From an uncultured Eubacteriales bacterium (GTDB taxonomy: Bacteria > Bacillota > Clostridia > Christensenellales > CAG-314): a stretch of DNA of 64,000 bases. The notes beneath the pieces are model-generated. The model was given only the letters and a program-made list of their open reading frames with translations. It ran no database searches and was not told the origin of the DNA. The DNA lies in NCBI GenBank assembly GCA_900546875.1, contig URET01000002.1:26421-90420 (forward strand), written 5' to 3'. Made by a program: the position numbers and the translations under genes. Of this stretch, positions 9,131-17,307 are shown in pieces. How positions within the stretch are numbered: position 1 is the stretch's first letter; every line of letters begins with the position of its first letter.

Positions 9131-9178
9131 ACAAAGCCCTTAGCTGTGGGTACTGATTCCATAGCTAAGGGCTTTTGT
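9131..9178. terminator. Strong bidirectional terminator-like hairpin
   Basis: ACAAAGCCCTTAGCTGTGG at 9131-9149 pairs with CCATAGCTAAGGGCTTTTGT at 9159-9178, with one mismatch and one extra T. The A- and T-runs at its foot let it act on either strand, so it can end both the gua operon and the kinase gene on the minus strand. Confidence 0.75.
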
Positions 9179-9193
9179 CGTATTAATACGACT

Positions 9194-10231
9194 TTACAGA
9201 GGCATTTTAGGGCGAAATAATATGCGACTGTAGATTTCTTTCAGCCATTGATGCGCAGTCTCAGTATCCCCTGCCTCAACAGTATGGCAAAGGCTATTTT
9301 CATTCCATTTCATATCACTGCTCCAAAAAGCGGAAATAAGGGCGTATAAATATGGAAACACCTCCCTTTGTTCATTTGTAAAAGGTCTTTCCTGATGATA
9401 CCCTTTCAAAAATGCAGACAGGATAATGCCTTCCTGTTTTTCGGCAATTTCGTTTGGGTAATCCATGAGCCTTGCCTCAAAAATTGCCTGCATAATAGCA
9501 TCGTAATAGAGAACGTTATCCCCGCAACGATTAAAGTCAAAAATGCCAATTCTGCCATCGACAGTTTGATATAAGTTACAGTCACTAATATCTCCTTGAA
9601 CGGCGTATCTCGGCTCATTCTCGAATATACGAACTTTCTGAAAAACATGAGCATGTTCCAACACAATGCTTTTATAAAGAGCTTCGTCCAGCGTTACTAA
9701 AAAGTCTTTATTCAATTTAAAATCCTCAAAACTAAAAAGATCATTTCGTTTTAAAGGGTCAAACAGGACATCGTTTTGAACATGAAAATCAGCTTGCTCT
9801 GCGATGTTGTGCATCCGAGCAAGTAAGCTTCCGGTTTTTTTAGCAATATCCTCATCGACTGTATGTAACTCTCCGGCAACAAAGGCTTCCACCGTAACAA
9901 TTACGTCATATCCGTTAATGCTATACCATCTGGCGTATTGCCCATTTGTCATATAGAGTGCAGGAGTTTCTATATGTCGATCCGCCAATAGCTTCGCAAA
10001 CCGGCTCTGCGCATGGATGATATCTAAGGTGACATCCTTCTCGTTTTTGAATCGAATCACAAAGGGCTGCCCATTATCCAAGTCAACCTTTATGATTAGC
10101 CGAACTTCTTTTGATGCTGGATTATCTTTTTCGTAATGGTATCTTTGCAGCTCTGCGAAACCTATGACCTTTGAATCAATACCAAAATCCTCCAGAATAA
10201 ATGAAATATCATCTTTTGTGATTGTAAACAT
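9194..10231 (-). CDS. APH/choline-kinase-fold phosphotransferase
   Basis: This 345-residue protein belongs to the aminoglycoside phosphotransferase/choline kinase superfamily. The catalytic loop reads VQGDISDCN near residue 217 (family consensus HGDxxxxN, so His is replaced by Gln while the catalytic Asp and Asn remain). The metal-binding motif follows as IFDFNRCGDN. Nothing shows it confers drug resistance; many relatives phosphorylate other small molecules. It lies next to a truncated regulator, is more A/T-rich in codon use than the flanking genes, and is probably part of a decayed mobile element. The ribosome site is weak (GGAGCG, 11 bases before ATG). Confidence 0.75.
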   Translation of the reverse strand: MFTITKDDISFILEDFGIDSKVIGFAELQRYHYEKDNPASKEVRLIIKVDLDNGQPFVIRFKNEKDVTLDIIHAQSRFAKLLADRHIETPALYMTNGQYARWYSINGYDVIVTVEAFVAGELHTVDEDIAKKTGSLLARMHNIAEQADFHVQNDVLFDPLKRNDLFSFEDFKLNKDFLVTLDEALYKSIVLEHAHVFQKVRIFENEPRYAVQGDISDCNLYQTVDGRIGIFDFNRCGDNVLYYDAIMQAIFEARLMDYPNEIAEKQEGIILSAFLKGYHQERPFTNEQREVFPYLYALISAFWSSDMKWNENSLCHTVEAGDTETAHQWLKEIYSRILFRPKMPL

Positions 10232-10250
10232 GGAAATACTATCGCTCCAA

Positions 10251-10646
10251 TTATTTATCTTTCAAATTTTCTTTGCATGCTTCTACTAATGCGTCGCTTA
10301 ACTCCTGCGAGGGCACTTTCGCCCGGAGCTGCGTGGCATCGTATTTCGGATAGCAGTAACGCCGGCGGGCATGATCATCCTTGCTGATTTCACCGGCAGA
10401 GAGCTTGTCCGCCTGCTCTTTCCAAGCATAGAGCATTTGCAGCAGCTCGTAAGCCTCTTTGCCCTTGTCTTTGTTGACTTTCAGACAAACTTCTCCGTCT
10501 GCTTCGCTGACGGTCAGCCCATACACATCTTCAAGGGTAAATAAGGGGTGCATGAGACCGATCCGACTGTCAATGTCAGGGACGTCAAGAGCCTGCGGAG
10601 AAATATCAAACATCTGCGCCAGAACAGTCGGTAATGTCTTTATTTT
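10251..10646 (-). pseudogene. C-terminal remnant of an element-type XRE-family regulator
   Basis: About 130 residues starting around IKTLPTVLAQMFDISP look like the tail of the helix-turn-helix regulators carried by Tn916-like conjugative elements of gut Bacillota, judged from memory of that family. The N-terminal HTH domain is missing. The frame continues upstream only into the end of the neighbouring Nudix gene, so the true junction between incoming and resident DNA is probably near 10640-10672. It has no start codon or ribosome site of its own and is most likely non-functional. Confidence 0.6.
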
Positions 10647-10672
10647 GAACAGATATATCGGAACCGGAATTA

Positions 10673-11140
10673 TTATAGATTGTCGGAACGAAGTTTTTTC
10701 TTTATTCTGCGATCCAGTTCCCAAAGAGCAGTTTTATTGCTGTCGAATTTGAGGTATCTGAGGGCGTCTTCATAGTTGCACCATTTATATGCGGAATGTT
10801 CTTCTGATAAATAAATTTTATTTCTGTCCGCCTTGACTCCGAAGCAGTATTCAGGTACGACATAGCAATCTTCGCCCCATATCATCTCCGCGTTTTTAAA
10901 ACAATTTACAGGAATGCTGCTGACGGTGTCAAGCCGGATGTATTCGCAGTCGAAACCGATATTTGCTTCTTCGTTTGCTTCACGTTTAGCCGACAACAAG
11001 ACCGAGCCGTCTGAGTCTTCACCGCCTCCGGCAATAAACTGCCATATATCCATATCGCTTCTTCGGAACAGACAGTAATATACATTGCCGTTATCTGTGT
11101 CATACGGAATTACAAGCACCTGATACTTTGCCCGTGTCAT
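10673..11140 (-). CDS. Nudix hydrolase
   Basis: This 155-residue cytoplasmic pyrophosphohydrolase carries the Nudix box GGEDSDGSVLLSAKREANEE at about residues 38-58, matching GX5EX7REUXEEXGU. The N-terminus (KYQVLVIPYDTDNG) and tail (LWELDRRIKKKL) resemble NudB/dATP pyrophosphatase-like members, but the substrate cannot be assigned from sequence. The ribosome site is AAGGAGAAG before ATG. Its stop codon lies right at the presumed junction with the element remnant, and the gene is intact. Confidence 0.85.
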   Translation of the reverse strand: MTRAKYQVLVIPYDTDNGNVYYCLFRRSDMDIWQFIAGGGEDSDGSVLLSAKREANEEANIGFDCEYIRLDTVSSIPVNCFKNAEMIWGEDCYVVPEYCFGVKADRNKIYLSEEHSAYKWCNYEDALRYLKFDSNKTALWELDRRIKKKLRSDNL

Positions 11141-11567
11141 TAAATTCTTCTCCTTGAACCTGATTAAACGTTGTATTTCGGATGATCCGACGCGAAAGCC
11201 GTAATTTTTTATTATGATTTTATCCGCTCCGTGTTTTTCAGCCGGGATCTGTCGAATTGTTATGTGATGGTAATTATTTTTTAGTCAAGTCGGTTTTCAG
11301 CGCGAAAATCTGACGGCAAACGAGGTCCGCCATATCGACAGGAGAGCGGATACCGGAGATAAAGAAGTCCGGATGCGCCGTGAAGTACGAATGTAGCGGT
11401 AAACTTCGGTTTTTTCGGGATAAGCGGTCAGGTCCGAGGCAGGTTTATGAAAGCTGATCAAATGCCGATATCGGAAAAAGCAGAAGATTTATATTTTTGC
11501 TGACTGCTGAAAACATGTCGAAGAAACAGGCAGATATTATTCGGCAACAAGCAGTATTTTACGGGGT
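11141..11567. other. Intergenic stretch, no gene seen
   Basis: About 430 bases between the Nudix and MATE genes. No credible coding frame, RNA gene or strong promoter is visible. Short palindromic words occur, but nothing consistent. Confidence 0.5.
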
Positions 11568-12902
11568 TCAGTAGTGATATTTTTTTCTTTTTGCAATCAT
11601 AAAGATGACCGTAAATACGACTGCCGTGAATTCAGCCACGACAATAGCGAGCCATATGCCGTCTATATCGAGAAACATCGGAAGCAACAGAACTGCTCCT
11701 CCCTGGAATATCATAGTACGAAGGAAGGAGATCAGGGCAGATGTAAGGCCGTCGTTCAGGGCGGTAAAAAAACCGGAGCCGAAAATGGCGAAGCCCATGA
11801 GCGGAAAAGAGAAGGAGAATATACGGAGACCGTTTACTGTCATATCCTGAAGTTCCCGGTCGTATCCGACGAATAATCGAGCAAGGGGGTAAGCGAGCAA
11901 CTGTGATGCTGCGAGCATTAAAAATCCGAATATTATGAGCATTTTTATGCTTTTTTTAAGTATGCTGCTTAATTCGCCGTGGTTGCCGGCGCCGTTATGG
12001 AATCCGATGATCGGAGCAGTCCCGATAGAGTAACCAATAAAGGTTGCTGAAAAAATCATGCTTACATACATGATGACGCCGTAAGCAGCCACTCCGTTTT
12101 CTCCCGTAAAGTGCAAAAGCTGGATGTTGTAGAGTATGCCGACAAGACTCATGGAAACATTGCTCATGAATTCTGATGAGCCGTTTGTACAGGCTTTGAT
12201 GATAGCTTTTCCGTAGAATTCAGTTTTTCCGAGTCTGAGGATGCTGTCGTTTTTTCTGAAGAAATAGATAAGCGGGACAACGCCTCCTACAACCTGACTG
12301 AAAGCGGTAGCCAAAGCTGCGCCGGCAAGTTTATATTCCTGAGGCAGCAGTAAAACAAGGACAGCGTCGAGGACCATATTCGTTACGCCGGCGGCAAGTG
12401 TGACCCATAGTCCTAAACGCGGTTTTTCAGCCGCGACGAAAAAGCTTTGAAATAAAAGCTGTAAGACCATAAAGGGCAGGGCGGCAAGGATGATCCTGCC
12501 GTAAATGACGCAGTGTTCGAGCAGTTCGCCTTCCGCACCGAGCAAAGATGCAATGGGACGAACAAATATGATACCTGCAATACCGAGCAGTACTCCGATC
12601 GCAAATGAGAAATATACGAAAAGAGAAAAATACCTGTTAGCTTTATTTATGTCGCCTGAGCCGTAGGTATTTGAAACGATCGCAGTTCCGCCCGTTCCGA
12701 ACATGAACCCAACTGTGGCTAATATCATGAGAAACGGCATTATCAGATTGACGGCGGAAAAGGGGAGCTTCCCGGCGAAATTTGACACGAAAAAACCGTC
12801 GACAATGCTGTATATCGACGTGAGGATCATCATTGCGATGGTGGGAAGCGTAAATCTTATAAGTTTGCCGTATGTGAAACGATCCGATAATTGTATAGTC
12901 AT
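11568..12902 (-). CDS. MATE-family multidrug/metabolite exporter
   Basis: A 444-residue membrane protein with twelve predicted spans in two homologous halves. It has typical MATE features: an early TLPTIAMMILTSIYSIVDGFFVS, FMFGTGGTAIVSNTYGSGD, and a second-half GYSIGTAPIIGFHNGAGN. It would expel cationic compounds driven by Na+ or H+. The start at 12902 is placed by GGAG five to six bases upstream. It follows a MarR regulator by 66 bases on the same strand, so the regulator very likely controls it. Confidence 0.9.
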   Translation of the reverse strand: MTIQLSDRFTYGKLIRFTLPTIAMMILTSIYSIVDGFFVSNFAGKLPFSAVNLIMPFLMILATVGFMFGTGGTAIVSNTYGSGDINKANRYFSLFVYFSFAIGVLLGIAGIIFVRPIASLLGAEGELLEHCVIYGRIILAALPFMVLQLLFQSFFVAAEKPRLGLWVTLAAGVTNMVLDAVLVLLLPQEYKLAGAALATAFSQVVGGVVPLIYFFRKNDSILRLGKTEFYGKAIIKACTNGSSEFMSNVSMSLVGILYNIQLLHFTGENGVAAYGVIMYVSMIFSATFIGYSIGTAPIIGFHNGAGNHGELSSILKKSIKMLIIFGFLMLAASQLLAYPLARLFVGYDRELQDMTVNGLRIFSFSFPLMGFAIFGSGFFTALNDGLTSALISFLRTMIFQGGAVLLLPMFLDIDGIWLAIVVAEFTAVVFTVIFMIAKRKKYHY

Positions 12903-12968
12903 ACCTGCTCCGAAATCCGTTATTGATCAAATTTGAGATATTTTAAAATAAACATGGTTTTTTTGCTC

Positions 12969-13406
12969 TTATAATTCTCGTACCTGTTTTCCGAAACATT
13001 CAAGATATTTTTCCGTCAGTGCTATATAAGTGTTGATCTCATCCGAGGACCAGTCTTCGAGCGCCCTTATTTCGGCGTCGAGCAATTTGGCTACCGTTTT
13101 TTCGGCGAAAGCGACTCCCTTTTCGGTAAGCGTCACTTTTTTCGATTTACCGGAGTGGTTTGAAAGCCGGAGGATCCCATCTTTTTCAAGCTTTCGCAAT
13201 GCGGAATTGACAGTCTGCTTGCTCACGCCTGATTTTTTGTAAATATCGCTGAGCAAACAGCTTTTGTCCGGATCGTACAGCGTGTAAAGCACTATTGAAA
13301 CACTGTCGGAAATACCCAGTTTAACAGAAGCGAGATGATAAAGAGCGTCTGTTTCCGAGGTGAGGTAATTTATCCGGCGTGTATCATTGAGTCTGTTTTT
13401 ATTCAT
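12969..13406 (-). CDS. MarR-family transcriptional regulator
   Basis: A 145-residue winged-helix regulator. The recognition region is KKSGVSKQTVNSALRKLEKDG (about residues 63-83), followed by the wing LRLSNHSGKSKKVTLTEKG. It sits upstream of the MATE exporter in the same operon, the standard layout for a drug-sensing autorepressor. Its promoter holds a perfect palindrome inside the spacer, which argues for self-repression. GGGAGC precedes ATG 13406. Confidence 0.9.
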   Translation of the reverse strand: MNKNRLNDTRRINYLTSETDALYHLASVKLGISDSVSIVLYTLYDPDKSCLLSDIYKKSGVSKQTVNSALRKLEKDGILRLSNHSGKSKKVTLTEKGVAFAEKTVAKLLDAEIRALEDWSSDEINTYIALTEKYLECFGKQVREL

Positions 13407-13434
13407 AAAAGCTCCCGAATTCTTATGCCGTTAT

Positions 13435-13463
13435 ATTATAGTACGATTTCGTACTTTTGTCAA
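13435..13463 (-). promoter_or_regulatory. Consensus promoter with embedded operator for marR-MATE
   Basis: On the minus strand TTGACA (13458-13463) and TATAAT (13435-13440) are both perfect and 17 bp apart. The palindrome AGTACGA-TT-TCGTACT (13440-13455) fills the spacer, so a bound dimer would block RNA polymerase. This is the likely MarR operator. Confidence 0.8.
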
Positions 13464-13473
13464 GGGTAAAATA

Positions 13474-13500
13474 AAGGACCTGCAGAATTTGCAAGTCCTT
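13474..13500 (-). terminator. Terminator after the P-type ATPase gene
   Basis: AAGGACCTGCA (13474-13484) pairs with TGCAAGTCCTT (13490-13500) with one mismatch. On the minus strand it is followed by TTTATTTT, so it ends the ATPase transcript before the marR promoter. Confidence 0.65.
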
Positions 13501-13530
13501 AAAAGACATGTTAAAAAGAGTCAGAATGGA

Positions 13531-15399
13531 TCATTTGAATTTTCTGTCGTAGAGCAGGGCGGCGATAAGTACGACAAAGCATGATCCTGCGTTATGGACG
13601 AGGGCGCCTGAAGTAGGGGTAAGGATGCCGGCAACTGAAAGCGTGACGGCGATGAAGTTTATGCACATTGACAAGGCAATACTGAATTTAATGGTTTTGA
13701 CGGTGGCGTCGGAGAGTTTTTTGAGGTAGGGGATTTTAGAGAGGTCGTCGCTCATGAGGGCTATATCCGCGGCTTCAACGGCAATATCGCTTCCGAAGCT
13801 GCCCATTGCCACTCCGACGCTTGCCGTTTTCAGGGCGGGGGCGTCGTTCACTCCGTCGCCTATCATACAGACCGTTTTATGCTGTTGCAGCAGTTTACTG
13901 ATTTGCATGACTTTTTCTTCGGGGAGCAGTTCCGCGTAAACGTTTTTTATTCCGCTGAGATCGGCGAAATATTCGGCGGCATTTTTGCTGTCGCCTGTGA
14001 GGAGGACCGTATCTGTGTGTAATGCGGCAAGATCGGAAACCATTTTGCCGACCTGAGGTCTGATTTCGTCGGAAAGGGCTATAAGGCCGAGACATTCTGT
14101 TTCGGAAGCCGTGAAGATCATGGCTTTTCCCTGTTTGCGGAGTTCTTCGGCTTTTTCCCCGGCTTTTTCATTTAAAAGTATTCCGTACTGACACAGATAT
14201 TTTTCGTTGCCGCAGTAATAGGTTTTACCTGCGATTTTAGCGCTTACGCCTTTGCCGGACATCATGCGGAAATCTTCGGTTTCAGCTGTTTTGATGCCGG
14301 AGCTCAGGGCTGAGGAATAAACCGCTTTCCCGAGCGGGTGTTCACTTTTGGATTCCGCCGAGGCTGTAAGATACAAAATGTCTTCGGCAGAAAAATCGTC
14401 GTTAAAGGAAACGATGTCGGATATTTTAAGTTTGCCGTATGTCAGCGTACCGGTTTTGTCAAATGCTACTGTGTCAACTTTCCCCATTTTTTCTAAGCTT
14501 TCACCTGATTTGATAATGACTCCGTGTTTTGTAGCCTGACCTATAGCCGCCATGATAGCGGTGGGGGTGGCAAGTACAAGAGCACATGGACAAAATACTA
14601 CCAGAACTGTAACGGCGCGTTCTAAGTTATCAGTCAGGATGCCAGTTATCACGGCGATCATGAACGCCGCCGGAACAAGCCAACTGGCACATTTATCGGC
14701 TATTCTTGCCATCGGAGCTTTTTTGTCTTCCGCTTCACGTACCATGCGTATGAGTTTTTGCAGCGAACTGTCTTCGCCTACCTTAGTCGCTTTTATGTCG
14801 ATTGCTCCGAACCTGTTGATCGTGCCGCAAAATACGTCGTCACCGACGGCTTTATCCACGGGCAGCGATTCTCCGGTCATTACGGACTGGTCCACTGATG
14901 TTTCGCCGGAAATGATTTTGCCGTCCACGGGGATGGTTTCGCCGGGAAGGATACGAAGTATATCGTTTTCACGGATCTTTTCGGCAGGGATCATTTCTTC
15001 CGAACCGTTACTGATACGTCTTCCCTGAGAAGGAGCAAGAGCTATGAGTTTTTTCAGTCCTTTTTTTGCTCTGTCAGTTGTCATTTCCTCGAGGATTGCG
15101 CCTATTGCCATAATAAAAGCGACCTCTCCCGCCGCAAAAAGGTCTCCGATTATTATTGCCGCTATCATGGCAATAGTGATAAGGAGAGCGGAAGATATTT
15201 TGCTTATGCCAGGATTGTATATTATTCTTTTTACGGCAAGATAAAGCAGAGGAAGCCCGCAGATGAAAACGGTTACCCATGCCGGGTCTGCGGGAAGGAT
15301 AATGTTTACCCTCGGAAAAATGAAGCTCATCAACAGGAAAATACCGCCGACCAAAGTCGCGGGGATACCGGCAAGGATATCGTTGAGTTTTTTTATCAT
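13531..15399 (-). CDS. P1B-type heavy-metal translocating ATPase
   Basis: This 622-residue membrane ATPase moves a transition-metal ion across the membrane. It shows TGES (actuator domain), CPC in the transport helix (FCPCALVLATPTA), the phosphorylation motif DKTGTLT, SEHPLGKA (the HP motif), and GDGVNDAPAL. The last helices carry GALVHNAGSCFVV. There is no N-terminal metal-binding HMA domain. CPC with that HN segment leaves Zn/Cd versus other metals open. ATG 15399 is preceded by AAGGTG; an earlier GTG at 15408 is part of that ribosome site. It is divergent from a TetR regulator. Confidence 0.88.
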   Translation of the reverse strand: MIKKLNDILAGIPATLVGGIFLLMSFIFPRVNIILPADPAWVTVFICGLPLLYLAVKRIIYNPGISKISSALLITIAMIAAIIIGDLFAAGEVAFIMAIGAILEEMTTDRAKKGLKKLIALAPSQGRRISNGSEEMIPAEKIRENDILRILPGETIPVDGKIISGETSVDQSVMTGESLPVDKAVGDDVFCGTINRFGAIDIKATKVGEDSSLQKLIRMVREAEDKKAPMARIADKCASWLVPAAFMIAVITGILTDNLERAVTVLVVFCPCALVLATPTAIMAAIGQATKHGVIIKSGESLEKMGKVDTVAFDKTGTLTYGKLKISDIVSFNDDFSAEDILYLTASAESKSEHPLGKAVYSSALSSGIKTAETEDFRMMSGKGVSAKIAGKTYYCGNEKYLCQYGILLNEKAGEKAEELRKQGKAMIFTASETECLGLIALSDEIRPQVGKMVSDLAALHTDTVLLTGDSKNAAEYFADLSGIKNVYAELLPEEKVMQISKLLQQHKTVCMIGDGVNDAPALKTASVGVAMGSFGSDIAVEAADIALMSDDLSKIPYLKKLSDATVKTIKFSIALSMCINFIAVTLSVAGILTPTSGALVHNAGSCFVVLIAALLYDRKFK

Positions 15400-15454
15400 A
15401 AGTTGCACCTTGATTGACTTTATTAAAAAAATAAAGTATAATATGTAAGATAGA

Positions 15455-15559
15455 AAACAAATTGTTTCGTAACATTTTTATTATACAACAAAAATCAAAA
15501 GATCGAACAATCAAAAGCCATGAGATGTTCGATACTGAATAAAAGCAAAAAATTGTTCG
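15455..15559. promoter_or_regulatory. Operator cluster between P-type ATPase and tetR
   Basis: The palindrome AAACAAATTGTTT (15455-15467) lies in the ATPase leader. The inverted repeat ATCGAACA (15502-15509) / TGTTCGAT (15526-15533) has a 16-bp gap. A third half-site, ATTGTTCG, is at 15552-15559. The ATPase -10 TATAAT (minus, 15480-15485) lies among them, and its -35 position overlaps a GTTCGA half-site. These are the probable TetR binding sites. Confidence 0.5.
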
Positions 15560-15569
15560 GGGAGGTCAT

Positions 15570-16145
15570 ATGGACAGGCGGCAGAAAAAGACGAGAGAAT
15601 CGATATTACAGGCTTTTTCCGGGCTTTTATCCGAAAAGAACTATAATCAGATATCCGTGCAGGAGATAATAGATGCGGCGGATGTGGGCAGGACTACCTT
15701 TTACGCGCATTTTGAAACCAAGGATTATTTGCTGAAGGAGCTTTGCGAGGAGTTATTCGGGCACATAACCGACACTGCGATGGGGTTGCCGCACGGACAT
15801 TATCATTATAGTTGCGGGAGTGCGGAGGATTCGGTATTTCTGCATTTACTGAGGCATTTGCAGGAGAACGACAGAAACATTCTGGAATTATTGACTTCGC
15901 AGAATAATGAAATATTTCTGAGGTATTTTAAAAGCAATCTCAAAAAGCTGATAATGTTTCAGTATGCGAACAAGGGGATACTGATAAAGAGCGGGCTTCC
16001 TGAAGATTACGCTGTAAATCATATATCTTCATCTTTTGTCGAGACTGTGTATTGGTGGCTGTTACACGGTAAAAAAGAAAGTCCCGAAGCGATAACGGGG
16101 TATTTTATAAAGGTGATGGCGCCTGTGATAGGGGAAGCAGTATAA
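15570..16145 (+). CDS. TetR/AcrR-family transcriptional regulator
   Basis: This 191-residue regulator has an N-terminal HTH (NQISVQEIIDAADVGRTTFY then FETKDYLLKELCEE, residues 24-62) and a helical ligand domain. Within the latter is a short His-rich stretch, LPHGHYHYSCG, near residue 74. It is transcribed divergently from the metal ATPase, so it is the likely repressor of that pump; metal sensing through the His/Cys stretch is inference. GGGGAGG precedes ATG 15570. Confidence 0.85.
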   Translation: MDRRQKKTRESILQAFSGLLSEKNYNQISVQEIIDAADVGRTTFYAHFETKDYLLKELCEELFGHITDTAMGLPHGHYHYSCGSAEDSVFLHLLRHLQENDRNILELLTSQNNEIFLRYFKSNLKKLIMFQYANKGILIKSGLPEDYAVNHISSSFVETVYWWLLHGKKESPEAITGYFIKVMAPVIGEAV

Positions 16146-16163
16146 GACGGAGAAATAGGTGTA

Positions 16164-16670
16164 GTGAAGTTTAAAGCGAAGGAGATAGCAAGTCTGATGA
16201 GGTATTATCATACATTGGAGCCGCTGTACGACGAATATGCCAAAATACTGATATTGGGATCATTCCCGTCGCCTAAGTCAAGAGAGGAAGGCTTTTATTA
16301 TGCGAACAAGAGCAATCGGTTTTGGCGAATAATGTCAAGGGTGACCGGTGACGGTGCATTTACAGGCAGTGTGGAAGAGAAGAAGATGGCATGTCTGAGG
16401 CATGGCATAGCGTTATGGGACGTAGTGGAAAGCTGTGAGATTTCAGGGGCAAGTGATTCGTCAATAAAGGAAGTGAAGCTGAATGATTTCGGAAAGATAT
16501 TTTCGGTGACGGGAAAGATCAAGGTTTTCACGACGGGGAAAACAGCTTATAAGCTGTATTCAGTTTCAGGAGAAAGCATGTATCTGCCCTCCACGTCCTC
16601 GGCGTATCCGGTAAGCGAAGATTTTCTTGCCGAAAAGTATGCCGCGATACTTCCTTACATAATCCCGTGA
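16164..16670 (+). CDS. DNA-deoxyinosine/uracil glycosylase-like protein (UDG superfamily, HDG type)
   Basis: This 168-residue enzyme removes deaminated bases from DNA. It has the superfamily's first motif as LILGSFPSPKSREEGFYYAN, then KSNRFWRI with the candidate catalytic Asn, GIALWDVVESC, and a late LPSTSSAY segment. This fits family 6 (hypoxanthine-DNA glycosylase). The GTG start at 16164 has a GGAG 11 bases upstream. ATG 16197, preceded by AAGGAG, is equally possible and fits homologue starts (HTLEPLYDEYAKILILGSF). It follows tetR by 18 bases. Confidence 0.8.
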   Translation: MKFKAKEIASLMRYYHTLEPLYDEYAKILILGSFPSPKSREEGFYYANKSNRFWRIMSRVTGDGAFTGSVEEKKMACLRHGIALWDVVESCEISGASDSSIKEVKLNDFGKIFSVTGKIKVFTTGKTAYKLYSVSGESMYLPSTSSAYPVSEDFLAEKYAAILPYIIP

Positions 16671-16729
16671 GGAGAAGATCAAGCAAAAAAACGTGCACAG
16701 GTTTCCGGTGCGGATGAATGGAGAACTAT

Positions 16730-17269
16730 ATGGAAAATATTATACTCGGATTGTTGTATTATAAAGGAAGGACGATATACGAACTCAAGCTCAGATTCGA
16801 GAGCAGCTTGAGCATGATGTACAGCAGCAGTACGGGCAGTATCCAAAGTGCGCTGAAAAAGCTGCTGAGCGCTGAAGAAGTCGAACGCAGCGAGAGGTAC
16901 GAAGGAGGCAGGCTTAAGAAGCTTTACACGATCACGCCCAAAGGACGGGAACGTTTTATTTCATGGGTAAATTCGCCTTTTGAATTCAGGCAGAACAAAA
17001 ATCCCGAATTGGCAAAGCTTTATTTTGCGGGGCAGGCGGAGAGGAAAGGATTGGCTGAGCGGGTAGGCAAATACGCTGAGGTACTGAAGGCGGAGGCAGA
17101 GGCATTGGATAAAGTCGTGGCGGAGGGAGAAAGACTGAAGCAGGCGGGCGAAGCAGGCGAAGTATTTGTTTTTCAGCTTCTCACGGTAAAATACAATGCG
17201 GACATGCTGAGGTTTGAGGCGGAATGGTTCGGCAAGGCTGCAAAGCTCATGGAGCAGGGTACGGTTTAA
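16730..17269 (+). CDS. PadR-family transcriptional regulator
   Basis: A 179-residue protein with an N-terminal PadR winged helix (ILGLLYYKGRTIYELK, then SIQSALKKLLSAEEVER and a wing LKKLYTITPKG). A longer C-terminal helical part (about residues 85-179) is rich in Ala/Glu and probably forms the dimer interface, as in PadR proteins of the VirR type. ATG 16730 has TGGAG six bases upstream; ATG 16718, four codons earlier, lacks one. No obvious target gene adjoins it. Confidence 0.82.
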   Translation: MENIILGLLYYKGRTIYELKLRFESSLSMMYSSSTGSIQSALKKLLSAEEVERSERYEGGRLKKLYTITPKGRERFISWVNSPFEFRQNKNPELAKLYFAGQAERKGLAERVGKYAEVLKAEAEALDKVVAEGERLKQAGEAGEVFVFQLLTVKYNADMLRFEAEWFGKAAKLMEQGTV

Positions 17270-17307
17270 AAAAAGCGGTCCCATTCGTTACAAGTAAAGA
17301 AAAGAGT

